The notes beneath the pieces were generated by a model. It did not search any database. It was not told where the DNA came from and worked only from the letters and a program-made list of their open reading frames with translations. The position numbers and the translations under genes are program-made. Of a stretch of 64,000 bases of DNA, positions 26,554 through 35,388 are shown piece after piece (the first letter of the stretch is position 1; the number at the start of each line of letters is the position of its first letter). This DNA comes from Hydrogenophilales bacterium (GTDB taxonomy: Bacteria > Pseudomonadota > Gammaproteobacteria > Burkholderiales > Thiobacillaceae), in assembly GCA_016195805.1 (NCBI GenBank), contig JACPYT010000007.1, positions 1 through 64,000 on the forward strand, written 5' to 3'.

Positions 26554-27183
26554 ATGAATTATCGCGTGTTGTCGCTGTGGCTGCTGCTGTGGATTCCGGG
26601 CTGGGCGGCGGCGTCGCCCTGTTCCCTGTTGATTGTCGGCGACAGCCTGAGTTCCGGCTATGGCCTGGCGCCGGGGCAAAGCTGGGTGGACCGGCTCGGC
26701 GCACGCCTGAAGAAACGGGCGCCGGACTGGCGCGTGGTCAACGCCAGCATCAGCGGCGATACCACGCAGAACGGGCTGCAGCGTCTGCAGCCTGCACTGG
26801 ATCGGCATCATCCGCAAGGCGTGCTGATCGAACTCGGCGGCAACGACGCCATGCGCGGCACGCCGCCCGAGGCGATCCGGCAGAACCTCGTCACGCTGAT
26901 TCGTCAGGCCAGGGCCACGAGCGCCTGGGTAGTGTTGCTGGAAGCACCGGTGCTGCCCAATTACGGCAAGCCGTATGCCGATGCGGTGGCGAAGCTGTAT
27001 GTCGACGTGGCACGCGACGAGAAGGTCGTTCGCGTGCCGTGTTTTGTCTGCGGGGTCGGAGTCGTGCCGGGCATGATGCAGGCCGACGGCATCCATCCGA
27101 ATGAGAAAGCCCAGGGAAAAATGCTCGACGCGGTATGGCCGTACATCAAACCGGAATTGCGCTGCCCGGTGAAAAAACCATGA
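26554..27183 (+). CDS. tesA: periplasmic arylesterase / acyl-CoA thioesterase I (TesA, SGNH family)
   Basis: 209 residues. Signal peptide 1-20 (LSLWLLLWIPGWAAA), then SGNH blocks: block I GDSLSSGYG with Ser31, block II SISGDTT, block III GGND, and block V DGIHPNEKAQ with the Asp/His of the triad. Hydrolyses thioesters and esters in the periplasm. AAGGTGAG lies just before the ATG. Downstream gene overlaps its stop by four bases. Confidence 0.93.
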   Translation: MNYRVLSLWLLLWIPGWAAASPCSLLIVGDSLSSGYGLAPGQSWVDRLGARLKKRAPDWRVVNASISGDTTQNGLQRLQPALDRHHPQGVLIELGGNDAMRGTPPEAIRQNLVTLIRQARATSAWVVLLEAPVLPNYGKPYADAVAKLYVDVARDEKVVRVPCFVCGVGVVPGMMQADGIHPNEKAQGKMLDAVWPYIKPELRCPVKKP

Positions 27184-27563
27184 GCGGCGCGGCCTGTCCG
27201 TGCGGATCGGGACGCTCGCTCGCAGCCTGCTGCGGGCGGTTTCACGCCGGCGAGCCGGCACCGGACGCCGAAAGCCTGATGCGCTCGCGCTACAGCGCCT
27301 ATGTTCTGGGGCGGGAGGATTATCTGCGGGCAACCTGGCACCCCGCGACCCGTCCCGCTGCGCTGGAACTCGACGCCGTGCCGCGTCCGCAATGGCTGGG
27401 GCTGACAGTGAAATCACACACGCCGCTGGACGCGACCCACGCGACGGTCGAATTCGTCGCGCGCTACAAGCTCAATGGCCGCGCGTTCAGGCTGCACGAA
27501 ACCAGCCGGTTCGAGCGGGTGGACGGGCGCTGGCTGTATGTCGATGGCGAGATCCGGGAATGA
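27180..27563 (+). CDS. YchJ family protein with N-terminal SEC-C motif
   Basis: 127 residues. SEC-C zinc-type motif CPCG-x8-CCGRF at residues 6-20, then the NTF2-like YchJ domain (SLMRSRYSAYVLG, VEFVARYK, SRFERVDGRWLYVDGE). Function is unknown; SEC-C motifs in SecA and other proteins bind zinc and proteins. ATG overlaps the tesA stop (ATGA), so translation is coupled. Confidence 0.88.
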   Translation: MSGAACPCGSGRSLAACCGRFHAGEPAPDAESLMRSRYSAYVLGREDYLRATWHPATRPAALELDAVPRPQWLGLTVKSHTPLDATHATVEFVARYKLNGRAFRLHETSRFERVDGRWLYVDGEIRE

Positions 27564-27570
27564 AATGGAC

Positions 27571-27592
27571 AAAGCCCGCTTGCGCGGGCTTT
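27571..27592. terminator. bidirectional hairpin between ychJ-like gene and tRNA-His
   Basis: AAAGCCCGC stem, TTGC-type loop, GCGGGCTTT. It lies between the convergent protein and tRNA transcripts; the T run is only three bases, so efficiency is uncertain. Confidence 0.65.
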
Positions 27593-27601
27593 GTCGTGTT
27601 C

Positions 27602-27678
27602 TGGGGTGGATGATGGGACTCGAACCCACGACAACAGGAATCACAATCCTGGACTCTACCAACTGAGCTACATCCACC
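27602..27678 (-). tRNA. tRNA-His(GTG)
   Basis: Full cloverleaf with 3' CCA encoded. Anticodon loop TTGTGAT gives GTG. The tRNA-His hallmark, an extra G at -1 (27678) opposite discriminator C73, is present. Second in a minus-strand tRNA operon after tRNA-Arg. Confidence 0.97.
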
Positions 27679-27712
27679 ATTGTGTCGCCAGCAAGGCCGG
27701 CAACGAAAAACT

Positions 27713-27789
27713 TGGCCTGCCCGACAGGAATCGAACCTGTAACCCCCAGCTTAGAAGGCTGGTGCTCTATCCAGTTGAGCTACGGGCAG
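27713..27789 (-). tRNA. tRNA-Arg(TCT)
   Basis: 77 bases with encoded CCA. Acceptor CTGCCCG pairs with CGGGCAG; the anticodon loop CTTCTAA gives TCT, reading AGA/AGG. Follows a truncated tRNA-Pro fragment and precedes tRNA-His. Confidence 0.97.
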
Positions 27790-27800
27790 AGACTCACTTC

Positions 27801-27827
27801 CGCGCTACCGGGCTGCGCTACACCCCG
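27801..27827 (-). pseudogene. truncated tRNA-Pro (acceptor strand and D-arm only)
   Basis: Read on the minus strand this begins CGGGGTGTAGCGCAGC and continues CCGGTAGCGCG: the 5' acceptor strand, the U8/A9-type link and the whole D-arm of bacterial tRNA-Pro. The anticodon arm, T-arm and 3' acceptor strand are missing; 11 bases later tRNA-Arg begins. Pro-Arg-His is a common tRNA order in betaproteobacteria, so this is best read as a deletion remnant. It cannot make a functional tRNA. Confidence 0.7.
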
Positions 27828-27886
27828 AAATCCTATCGGCGTTCCGCATCCTGTCGAGGAGTGCGGGCGCATTTCGGAGAGGCGAG

Positions 27887-27915
27887 ACTATACCTTGGCG
27901 AACCGGCGGGGTCAA
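27887..27915 (-). promoter_or_regulatory. promoter of the tRNA-Arg/tRNA-His operon
   Basis: On the minus strand: TTGACC (27915-27910), 17 bases, TATAGT (27892-27887), then a GC-rich discriminator CTCGCC. The discriminator type is that of stable-RNA promoters under ppGpp/DksA control. Confidence 0.7.
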
Positions 27916-27978
27916 TTTTCGCTTGAGTAGGAGGGGGGGTTTCCGGGAAAATCACCCTTTTGCTTCAGGGTTGTCTTG

Positions 27979-28833
27979 ATGAGCGCACGTATTCTCGACG
28001 GCAAGGCCATGGCCGACACCATCCTCGCAGTGGTCCACGACAAGGTGGCCGAACGCGAGGTGCAGGGCAAACGCCGTCCCGGCCTGGCAGTGATCCTGGT
28101 GGGCGACGATGCCGCTTCGGCCGTGTACGTGCGCAACAAGAAGCGCGCGTGCGAGCGAGCCGCCGTCACCAGCGTGTCGCATGACCTGCCCAGCGCGACG
28201 ACGCAGGACCAGCTGCTGGCGCTGATCGATACGCTGAATGCCGACCCGGCCATCGACGGCATCCTGGTGCAGCTGCCGCTGCCCGCGCATATCGATGCGG
28301 AGACGGTGATCGAGCGCATCCGCCCGGATAAGGACGTCGACGGCTTCCATCCCTACAACATCGGCCGGCTGGCGGTGAAGATGCCGACGCTACGGCCCTC
28401 CACGCCGCGCGGCATCATGACGCTGCTGCGTGCCACCGGCGAGGAACTGCGCGGCAAGAATGCCGTGATGGTGGGTGCGTCCAACATCGTCGGCCGGCCG
28501 ATGAGCCTGGAGTTGCTGCTGGCGGGCTGCACCATCACCGTGTGCCACAGCGCCACCCGTGACCTGGAAAGCTTCGTGCGCTCGGCCGAAGTGCTGGTGG
28601 TGGGGGTGGGGCGCCCGCGCATGATCCCGGGCGAATGGGTCCGCGAAGGCGCGATCGTGATCGACGTCGGCATCAACCGCCTGCCTGACGGCAAGCTGGT
28701 CGGCGACGTCGATTTCGACACTGCCGTCGAACGCGCCAGCTGGATCACCCCGGTGCCCGGCGGGGTGGGGCCGATGACCGTGGCGACCCTGCTGGAAAAC
28801 ACGCTCGAGGCTGCGCTGATGCACAACCCCTGA
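27979..28833 (+). CDS. folD: bifunctional methylenetetrahydrofolate dehydrogenase/cyclohydrolase
   Basis: 284 residues. Interconverts 5,10-methylene- and 10-formyl-tetrahydrofolate with NADP+. The catalytic Tyr/Lys region is [12 protein letters not shown], the [10 protein letters not shown] signature and the C-terminal [15 protein letters not shown] signature are intact, and the nucleotide-binding [10 protein letters not shown] is present. ATG 27979 is used in preference to a TTG one codon earlier. Confidence 0.97.
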   Translation: MSARILDGKAMADTILAVVHDKVAEREVQGKRRPGLAVILVGDDAASAVYVRNKKRACERAAVTSVSHDLPSATTQDQLLALIDTLNADPAIDGILVQLPLPAHIDAETVIERIRPDKDVDGFHPYNIGRLAVKMPTLRPSTPRGIMTLLRATGEELRGKNAVMVGASNIVGRPMSLELLLAGCTITVCHSATRDLESFVRSAEVLVVGVGRPRMIPGEWVREGAIVIDVGINRLPDGKLVGDVDFDTAVERASWITPVPGGVGPMTVATLLENTLEAALMHNP

Positions 28834-28859
28834 ACGGTGAGCGGCAAGCAGTGAGCGGT

Positions 28860-29618
28860 TTAAAGCTGATGTAACATTTTTAAATAGGCCACGTCGACGA
28901 AGGGCTGGCCGAGATCTGGGCCGGCGAGCACCCGATTCGGCGCGCCGGGATCGCCAAGGTCGGACAGCACGACGGCGGCACCGGTGAAGTCGTGGTCCAG
29001 CGTGTAATCGTTGGTCGTCACCAGCGTTTTCAGGCCGGCTCCCCGGCTGGCACGCAGGCCGTTTTCCGAGTCCTCGAACGCCAGGCAGTCGGCGGCGGCG
29101 AGGCCCATCTTTTCCAGCGCGTAGTGATAGATGTCGGGTGCAGGTTTCTTGACCGGCACGATGTCGCCCGCCGCGATGACCTCGAACCAGGCCTGCGTGC
29201 CTGAGCCCAGGCTGTGTTCCAGCAGCACGGTGACGTTTTCCGGGGTGGTGGTGGTGGCGATCGCGAGGCGCAGGCCGGCGGCGCGCGCCTCGATCAGAAG
29301 ACGTCTGACCCCAGGACGCATGGGGATGCCGCCTTGCGCGGCCAGCGCACTGTAAATGCGGGTCTTGGCCTTGTGCAACTCGGCCACCAGTTCGTCGAAA
29401 TTGTCCGGCTTCCTATAGTCCGGCCGAAAGTGGTCGATATAGTGCTTCATCCGCTCCTTGCCGCCGGTGACGGCGAGCAGTTTGCCGTAGAGGGCGATAT
29501 CCCAGTGCCAGTCGAGGCCGGCGTCGGCAAAGGCTTGGTTGAAGGCGGGCCGGTGGCCGTCGCGCTCGGTGTCGGCAAGCGTGCCGTCCACGTCGAAGAG
29601 TAGGGCGTGTAGTGTCAT
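28860..29618 (-). CDS. HAD-superfamily phosphatase, CbbY-like
   Basis: 252 residues. HAD motif I FDVDGTLADTE (Asp9, Asp11), motif II ATTTTPEN, motif III Lys in VPVKKPAPD, motif IV FEDSENGL. The long cap and the GKERMKHYI stretch match CbbY-type enzymes; in autotrophs CbbY removes the Rubisco inhibitor xylulose-1,5-bisphosphate. No cbb genes are near, so a general sugar-phosphate phosphatase remains possible. Convergent with folD, divergent from dksA. Confidence 0.82.
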   Translation of the reverse strand: MTLHALLFDVDGTLADTERDGHRPAFNQAFADAGLDWHWDIALYGKLLAVTGGKERMKHYIDHFRPDYRKPDNFDELVAELHKAKTRIYSALAAQGGIPMRPGVRRLLIEARAAGLRLAIATTTTPENVTVLLEHSLGSGTQAWFEVIAAGDIVPVKKPAPDIYHYALEKMGLAAADCLAFEDSENGLRASRGAGLKTLVTTNDYTLDHDFTGAAVVLSDLGDPGAPNRVLAGPDLGQPFVDVAYLKMLHQL

Positions 29619-29707
29619 GGGTTGCGGTGATTTAGCGATTCTGATATTAAGTCAGGTTGGGCTGGGCCCGGATTAGACCGAAATTTTCAAAGAGAACAGA
29701 GAACGAG

Positions 29708-30127
29708 ATGGCTGAAACTTTGATGCGCTTCGAGCCTTACAAGGCCAAAAAGGGCGAAGAATACATGAATGCAAAACAGCTCGCGCATTTTCGCAAAATG
29801 CTCGAGGCCTGGAAAGGCGAGCTGTCGCAGGATATCGATACCACCCTGCATTCCATGCAGGACGAACAGACGGTTTTCGCCGACCCCAACGACCGCGCCA
29901 CCCAGGAATCCGACATGGCGCTGGAGCTGCGCAACCGTGACAGGGAACGCAAGCTGATCAAGAAGATCAACGAAACCATCGCCAAGATCGACGGCGGCGA
30001 TTATGGCTACTGCGAGTCGTGTGGGGTCGAAATCGGGCTGGAGCGCCTGCAGGCACGGCCGACCGCGACGCTGTGCATCGACTGCAAAACGCTCGAGGAA
30101 ATCCGCGAGCGCCAGGTCGCCAAATGA
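29708..30127 (+). CDS. dksA: RNA polymerase-binding transcription factor DksA
   Basis: 139 residues. Coiled-coil domain with the tip acidic pair Asp59/Asp62 in [12 protein letters not shown] that enters the secondary channel, and a zinc finger Cys102-x2-Cys105...Cys123-x2-Cys126. Works with ppGpp to repress rRNA/tRNA promoters and activate amino-acid genes; the GC-rich discriminator of the tRNA promoter nearby is the sort of target it controls. ATG 29708 fits the family start. Confidence 0.96.
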   Translation: MAETLMRFEPYKAKKGEEYMNAKQLAHFRKMLEAWKGELSQDIDTTLHSMQDEQTVFADPNDRATQESDMALELRNRDRERKLIKKINETIAKIDGGDYGYCESCGVEIGLERLQARPTATLCIDCKTLEEIRERQVAK

Positions 30128-30232
30128 GCGCAGCGTATCGGGCCGCCGATCAGGGCGGACCCGATACGCTGCAGAATAGTCCGGCAGCGCCTGTCGCCGC
30201 CCTTTTACCACCACTCATTGCGGACTTGTACC

Positions 30233-30676
30233 ATGGCAGATACCGACGAATTCGACCGCTATTACAATGGGTTGCTTTACAGCGTGATGCGCTGGGATCA
30301 GTTGACGGCGTTCTGGCAGAAGGTGGATGCCAGGGCGGGCTGGTATCTCTACGCAGTGGGGCAGGATGTGCCGGTCGAGCCGGCTGCCGCCGACAAGGTG
30401 CAGCAGTTCATGCGTGAACTGGATGAATTGCTGCGGCGCGAGCATCACGAGGATTATTGCGCGATTGTTTACGCGGACAATCTGGATGCGCCCAACTTCA
30501 TCAAGATTTACGACCCCAACCATCTCGGAAGTTCGTGCGGCTCCAGCTCGATGAAATCCTCGGTGCTGCCCGGCTGGCTGATGAGTCAGACGCCGCCGCG
30601 CGAGCTCGAAATGCGCGGGGTGGTGACCGGCCAGCGCAAGCGCTGGTGGCAGTCGTTCCTCGCCGGTACGGCATAA
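30233..30676 (+). CDS. conserved hypothetical protein downstream of dksA
   Basis: 147 residues, soluble, no signal peptide. Begins with a Tyr/Trp-rich segment (FDRYYNGLLYSVMRWDQLTAFWQKV) and contains CAIVYADNLDAPNFIKIYDPNHLGSSCGSSS, then WLMSQTPPRE. It is not a family I can name. The gene lies 105 bases after dksA and ends in a strong terminator, so it may be co-transcribed with dksA. Confidence 0.7.
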   Translation: MADTDEFDRYYNGLLYSVMRWDQLTAFWQKVDARAGWYLYAVGQDVPVEPAAADKVQQFMRELDELLRREHHEDYCAIVYADNLDAPNFIKIYDPNHLGSSCGSSSMKSSVLPGWLMSQTPPRELEMRGVVTGQRKRWWQSFLAGTA

Positions 30677-30705
30677 AAAAACCGCGCCCGAAGGCGCGGT
30701 TTTTT
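30675..30705. terminator. bidirectional intrinsic terminator
   Basis: ACCGCGCC / GGCGCGGT stem with a CGAA loop, A run on one side and T run on the other, between the convergent genes at 30233 and 30719. Confidence 0.92.
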
Positions 30706-30718
30706 GTGCCAGGAAGGA

Positions 30719-30952
30719 TTACTTCTTGGCGGGTTCGGCAGCAGCGTCACCCTTTTTCTCTTCCATTTTCTTAGCAGCTTTCTTGGCGTGCTTCTTGACC
30801 TTCTTGTGGGCCTTTTTCGGTGCGGCTGCGGGCTTTTCTGCAGCGGTGGCAGCGCCGTTAGCGGGAGCGGCAGGAGCGTCGGCGGCGATGGCGGACAGGC
30901 TGAAAGCACCGGCAATGGTGGCGGCAACCAGGGAAGACAGCAGTTTGTTCAT
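30719..30952 (-). CDS. small exported Lys/Ala/Pro-rich protein
   Basis: 77 residues. Signal peptide MNKLLSSLVAATIAGAFSLSAIAA, then a mature part made almost only of Ala, Pro and Lys, very basic (KKAHKKVKKHAKKAAKK). Start ATG 30952 is chosen for GGAGAAA six bases upstream. Composition resembles acid-shock (Asr-like) and other periplasmic basic peptides; similarity is compositional only. Divergent from the two-component operon, sharing its control region. Confidence 0.72.
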   Translation of the reverse strand: MNKLLSSLVAATIAGAFSLSAIAADAPAAPANGAATAAEKPAAAPKKAHKKVKKHAKKAAKKMEEKKGDAAAEPAKK

Positions 30953-31027
30953 CAATTTCTCCATATGATCAAGTGGATTGGCATGCAATCGCAATCGACT
31001 GCATGGGGGTCACTATGCGGCGCCATG

Positions 31028-31043
31028 CTTACATGAACCTTAC
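31028..31043 (+). promoter_or_regulatory. direct repeat CTTAC-N6-CTTAC, candidate response-regulator box
   Basis: Two CTTAC half-sites 11 bases apart lie midway between the divergent genes starting at 30952 and 31123. PmrA/QseB-type OmpR regulators bind two CTTAA-like half-sites at this spacing, so the adjacent regulator is the obvious candidate. Inference from pattern. Confidence 0.5.
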
Positions 31044-31122
31044 GATCTTCCGCAAGGATCCGCGCTTTATATTCGCAAAGTGTTGAAGGCCGAATGGCCT
31101 GGGTTTGTGTCAGACTGCAAGC

Positions 31123-31791
31123 ATGAAAATTCTGCTCGTGGAAGATGACCCGACCCTGGGCGAGGCTGTCATGCTGGCGGTCCGACAGGCGGGCTTTGCG
31201 GTCGACTGGAGCCGTGATGGGGTGCAGGCTGAAGCCGCGTTGAAGGCCTATGCCTACGATGCCATGCTGCTTGATCTGGGCCTGCCGCGGCGCGAAGGTC
31301 TGGAGGTGTTGCGCAATGTACGCAAACGCGGCGCGACGCTGCCCGTGATGATCCTCACCGCACGCGATACGGTGGAAGACCGGGTGCGTGGCCTGGATGC
31401 GGGGGCGGATGACTATCTGCTGAAGCCGTTTGCGCTGGATGAGCTGCTGGCACGGTTGCGGGCGCTGCTGCGGCGGGCGCATGGCGTGGCCGATACCCAG
31501 ATACGCATGGGTCGCTTTGGGTTTGACAGCGTGAAGCGGCAAGCCAGCGTCGACGAGACGCCGCTGGCATTGTCTGCGCGCGAGATGGAGGTACTCGAAA
31601 TCCTGCTCAACCATGCCGGCCGTGTCACCGCCAAGGAAGCGATCGCTGACCGCCTGACAGGCTGGGATGAAGGCGTGGGCGACAATGCGGTCGAGGTCTA
31701 CATCCATCGACTGCGGCGCAAGCTCGAGGGCTCCGGCGTGGTGATCCGCACGCTGCGCGGCCTGGGGTATCTGCTGGAAGCCGAACGTTGA
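31123..31791 (+). CDS. OmpR-family response regulator (QseB/PmrA-like)
   Basis: 222 residues. Receiver with acidic pair Glu7/Asp8-Asp9, phosphoacceptor Asp51 (MLLDLGLP), Thr in LTARD and Lys in LLKPF; OmpR winged helix from ~125 ending YIHRLRRKLEGSGVVIRTLRGLGYLLE. The helix is typical of QseB/PmrA/TctD regulators. Its stop overlaps the kinase start. Confidence 0.93.
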   Translation: MKILLVEDDPTLGEAVMLAVRQAGFAVDWSRDGVQAEAALKAYAYDAMLLDLGLPRREGLEVLRNVRKRGATLPVMILTARDTVEDRVRGLDAGADDYLLKPFALDELLARLRALLRRAHGVADTQIRMGRFGFDSVKRQASVDETPLALSAREMEVLEILLNHAGRVTAKEAIADRLTGWDEGVGDNAVEVYIHRLRRKLEGSGVVIRTLRGLGYLLEAER

Positions 31792-33185
31792 GCGGGGGAA
31801 ATCAGACAAGCCTGCGGCGGCAACTGATTGTCCGCATGCTGGCGATGATGCTGCCGCTGTTCATCCTGCTGTGGGTGATTGCCTATTTCTACAGTCAGTA
31901 TTTCATCAATGCGGCCTTTGATCGCTCGCTGATACGGCGCACTTACGCGCTGGCCGATCGGGTGGAGGTCATGCAGGGGCAGGTGCAAGTCGATTTGCCG
32001 GTTGCCGCGAGTGAGTTGCTGGTGTTCGATCAGGAAGACTTGGTGTTCCACAGTGTCGTCAATCCGGCAGGACGGGTCGTCGATGGGGAGCAGGATATGC
32101 CGCCGCTGCCGGCGTATCAGCGCATCAGGCCGGGCCAGTTGATTCTTTACGACGGCGTCAAGGACGGCGAGAAGGTCCGGGTGGCCACATTCGCGCTCTC
32201 GCTCAAAGGGACGAGCGCGCGCGGGACGGCCCTGATCCAGGTTGGGGAAACGCTGTCGCACCGTTCGGCGATGGCCGACCGTGCCACGCTGGCGATTGTG
32301 ATTCCGATGTTGCTGATGACCCTGACGGCGGCGGTAGCCATTGCCTATGGCGTGGGGAAGGGCCTCGAGCCGCTGAGTCGGCTGCGCGACCGCCTGTCGG
32401 CGCGCCAGGCATTCGATCTGAGCCCGGTTCCGCTGGAGGGTACGCCTGCCGAATTGCGGCCATTTCTGGACGAGATCAATTCGCTGTTGCAGCGTCTGTC
32501 CGAAGCGGTCGAGTCGCAATCTCGTTTCGTCGCGGATGCCGCGCATCAACTCCGCACGCCCATTGCGGGGATCCGCGCCCAGGCCGAGGCGGCCCTGGCC
32601 GGCGGGCAGCCTGAAGATGCGCAACATGCGCTGGCGCGCATTGCCCAGTCGACGCAGACCATGGGCGATCTGGTACAGAAATTACTTATTTTGGCGCGCG
32701 TCGACGCAGCAGAAAATACTCTGCGGCTGAGCCGGCTGGACGGTGTCGAGGTGGTGCGGGAGATTGCGCGGGAATGGGTACCCCAGGCGTTGGCTAAAGG
32801 GGTGGAAATCGGCTTCGAAATGAGAGACTGCAGCGAAGCGTGGGTGATGGGGGAAGCGCAATTGCTGCGCGAGATGCTTGCCAACCTGATCGACAATGCC
32901 CTGCGGTATGGCGGAACGCGCATCATGCTGACGGTGCGTTGCTTCGGTCAGGGCGTGGCATGGCAGGTCGCAGACAACGGCCCGGGCATTCCGGCGTCGC
33001 AGCGTGCTGCAGTGTTCGCGCCTTTTCATCGACTGTCGGGCAGTGTCGATGGAGCAGGCCTCGGCTTGACCATCGTCGAGCGCATCGCGCATTTGCATGG
33101 TGCCAAGGTGAGCCTGGAAGCGGGCGAAGGGGGCGCTGGCCTGGTGGTCAGCGTCATATTCCCGCCGGCCCCAGCGCCAGCCTAG
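31788..33185 (+). CDS. sensor histidine kinase (QseC/PmrB-like)
   Basis: 465 residues. Short cytoplasmic start, helix ~16-37, periplasmic 2CSK-type domain, helix ~168-190, dimerisation domain with phosphoacceptor His253 (ADAAHQLRTPIAG), then the ATPase with N box NLIDNALRYGG, G1 DNGPGIP and G2 GAGLGLTIV. The start is a TTG overlapping the regulator stop by four bases; an internal ATG at 31836 would cut into helix 1. Signal unknown. Confidence 0.92.
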   Translation: MSGGNQTSLRRQLIVRMLAMMLPLFILLWVIAYFYSQYFINAAFDRSLIRRTYALADRVEVMQGQVQVDLPVAASELLVFDQEDLVFHSVVNPAGRVVDGEQDMPPLPAYQRIRPGQLILYDGVKDGEKVRVATFALSLKGTSARGTALIQVGETLSHRSAMADRATLAIVIPMLLMTLTAAVAIAYGVGKGLEPLSRLRDRLSARQAFDLSPVPLEGTPAELRPFLDEINSLLQRLSEAVESQSRFVADAAHQLRTPIAGIRAQAEAALAGGQPEDAQHALARIAQSTQTMGDLVQKLLILARVDAAENTLRLSRLDGVEVVREIAREWVPQALAKGVEIGFEMRDCSEAWVMGEAQLLREMLANLIDNALRYGGTRIMLTVRCFGQGVAWQVADNGPGIPASQRAAVFAPFHRLSGSVDGAGLGLTIVERIAHLHGAKVSLEAGEGGAGLVVSVIFPPAPAPA

Positions 33186-33187
33186 GC

Positions 33188-33224
33188 ACAAAAAAAACCG
33201 CGCCCAAGAGCGCGGTTTTTTTGT
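33188..33224. terminator. bidirectional terminator between kinase and pnp
   Basis: CCGCGC / GCGCGG stem, six-base loop, long A tract before and T tract after; serves both convergent genes. A second hairpin (CGGGCTGA/TCAGCCCG, 33230-33250) covers the pnp stop codon. Confidence 0.92.
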
Positions 33225-33242
33225 GGGGGCGGGCTGATTGAT

Positions 33243-35366
33243 TCAGCCCGTGGTTCCCGGCGTTTCGCTGTCAGTGGCGGCGGGTGCATCCAGCAGGGCC
33301 TTCATCGACAGGCGCAGGCGGCCTTTCTCGTCGGCTTCGAGGATCTTCACCTTCACGACCTGGCCTTCCTTCAGGTAGTCGCCGATGGTGTTGACGCGCT
33401 CGTGGGCGATCTGCGAGATGTGCAGCAGGCCGTCGCGGCCCGGCAGCACATTGACGATCGCGCCGAAGTCCAGCAGCTTGATGACCGGGCCCTCGTACAC
33501 CTTGCCGACTTCGACTTCGGCGGTGATTTCCTCGATGCGCTTCTTCGCCAGTTCGCCGGCCTCCATGCTGGTGCAGGCGATCTTCACGCTGCCGTCTTCC
33601 TGGATGTCGATCTGGGTGCCGGTTTCCTCGGTCAACGCGCGGATGACGGCACCGCCCTTGCCGATGACGTCGCGGATCTTTTCAGGGTTGATCTTCATCG
33701 CGATGATGCGCGGCGCATAGGCCGACATTTCATGGCTGCCGGAGACCGAGGACTTCATGATGCCGAGGATGTGCATGCGGCCTTCCTTCGCCTGCGACAG
33801 CGCAGCCTGCATGATCTCGGTGGTGATGCCGGTGATCTTGATGTCCATCTGCAGCGCGGTGACGCCCTTGTCGGTGCCCGCGACCTTGAAGTCCATGTCG
33901 CCGAGGTGATCCTCGTCGCCGAGAATGTCGGTCAGCACCGCGAAGCGGTTGCCTTCCTTGATCAGGCCCATGGCGATGCCGGCGACGTGCGCCTTCAGCG
34001 GTGCGCCGGCGTCCATCAGCGACAGGCAGCCGCCGCACACCGAAGCCATCGACGACGAGCCGTTGGATTCGGTGATTTCCGACACCACGCGCATGGTGTA
34101 GCCGAACTCTTCCTTGGTCGGCAGCACCGCCATCAGCGCGCGCTTGGCCAGACGGCCGTGGCCGATCTCGCGGCGCTTGGGCGAACCGACGCGGCCGGTT
34201 TCGCCGGTGGCGTAGGGGGGCATGTTGTAGTGCAGCATGAAGCGGTCAGAGTAGGAGCCTTCCAGCGCGTCGATGGTCTGCTCGTCGCGGCCGGTCCCGA
34301 GCGTGGTGACCACCAGCGCCTGCGTTTCGCCGCGGGTGAACAGGGCGGAGCCGTGGGTGCGCGGCAGCACGCCGGTGCGGATGGTGATCGGGCGCACGGT
34401 GCGGGTGTCGCGGCCGTCGATACGCGGCTGGCCGGACAGGATGCGGTTGCGCACCACGCCGGCTTCCAGGCGGTGGAACGCGTCCTTGACGTGGTTCTGC
34501 GCCACGGTGTCCATGTCGGCGGTGATCAGTTCGGCGAAGGCCTTGCTGCGGACTTCGTCGACGGCAGTCATGCGCGCCTGCTTCTGCTTGATGTTGTAGG
34601 CCTGCTGCAGGCCGTCCTCGGCCAGCGTCTTCAGGCGTTCGACCATCGCCGTATCCTCGGCGAGCGGCTGCCAGTCCCAGGCGTCGGCGCCGGCTTCGTC
34701 GGCCAGTTCGTTGATCGCGTTGATCGCAGCCTGCATCTGGGTGTGGCCGAACACGACTGCGCCCAGCATGATGTCTTCCGGCAGCTCCATCGCTTCGGAC
34801 TCGACCATCAGCACGGCGGTTTCGGTACCGGCGACGACCAGGTCGAGCGCCGAGTCCTTCAACTCGGCGTGGGTCGGGTTGAGTACGTATTCGCCGTTGA
34901 TGAAGCCGACGCGCGCCGCGCCCACCGGACCGTCGAACGGCAGGCCGGACAGCGACAGCGCGGCGGAGGCACCGATCAGCGCGGGGATGTCGGCGCTGAC
35001 TTCGGGGTTGGACGACATGACGGTGGCGATGATCTGCACTTCGTTGAAGAAGCCTTCGGGGAAGAGCGGGCGGATCGGGCGGTCGATCAGGCGGGAGATC
35101 AGGGTCTCGCCTTCGGACGGGCGGCTCTCGCGCTTGAGGAAGCCGCCGGGGATGCGGCCGGCCGCGTAGGTTTTTTCCTGATAGTCGACGGTCAGCGGGA
35201 AGAAATCCTGGCCCGGCTTGACTTCGTTCTTGGCGACGACGGTGACCAGCACCACGGTGTCGTCCATGTTGACGATGACGGCGCCGGAGGCCTGGCGGGC
35301 GATTTCGCCGGTTTCCAGCGTGACCTGATGGCGGCCGTAGGTGAAGGTTTTCTTGATAGCGCTCAC
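33243..35366 (-). CDS. pnp: polyribonucleotide nucleotidyltransferase (PNPase)
   Basis: 707 residues. Two RNase PH domains (about 10-230 and 310-540) with a helical linker, then KH ([22 protein letters not shown]) and S1 ([33 protein letters not shown]) domains. Phosphorolytic 3'-5' RNA decay; part of the degradosome in relatives. Starts at a GTG (35366) with AAGGA upstream; a TTG five codons earlier is less likely. Follows rpsO across a terminator hairpin, as in E. coli. Confidence 0.97.
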   Translation of the reverse strand: MSAIKKTFTYGRHQVTLETGEIARQASGAVIVNMDDTVVLVTVVAKNEVKPGQDFFPLTVDYQEKTYAAGRIPGGFLKRESRPSEGETLISRLIDRPIRPLFPEGFFNEVQIIATVMSSNPEVSADIPALIGASAALSLSGLPFDGPVGAARVGFINGEYVLNPTHAELKDSALDLVVAGTETAVLMVESEAMELPEDIMLGAVVFGHTQMQAAINAINELADEAGADAWDWQPLAEDTAMVERLKTLAEDGLQQAYNIKQKQARMTAVDEVRSKAFAELITADMDTVAQNHVKDAFHRLEAGVVRNRILSGQPRIDGRDTRTVRPITIRTGVLPRTHGSALFTRGETQALVVTTLGTGRDEQTIDALEGSYSDRFMLHYNMPPYATGETGRVGSPKRREIGHGRLAKRALMAVLPTKEEFGYTMRVVSEITESNGSSSMASVCGGCLSLMDAGAPLKAHVAGIAMGLIKEGNRFAVLTDILGDEDHLGDMDFKVAGTDKGVTALQMDIKITGITTEIMQAALSQAKEGRMHILGIMKSSVSGSHEMSAYAPRIIAMKINPEKIRDVIGKGGAVIRALTEETGTQIDIQEDGSVKIACTSMEAGELAKKRIEEITAEVEVGKVYEGPVIKLLDFGAIVNVLPGRDGLLHISQIAHERVNTIGDYLKEGQVVKVKILEADEKGRLRLSMKALLDAPAATDSETPGTTG

Positions 35367-35388
35367 ACGAGTTCCTTTCAAAGCAAAA

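Noticed and set aside
24020-26557. An 845-codon plus-strand open frame
   Set aside because: Antisense to the ABC transporter genes; Gln/Arg/Ala-rich shadow without motifs.
30675-33224. Two near-identical GC hairpins as a dispersed repeat family
   Set aside because: Both are ordinary bidirectional terminators between convergent genes; similarity is limited to the stem.
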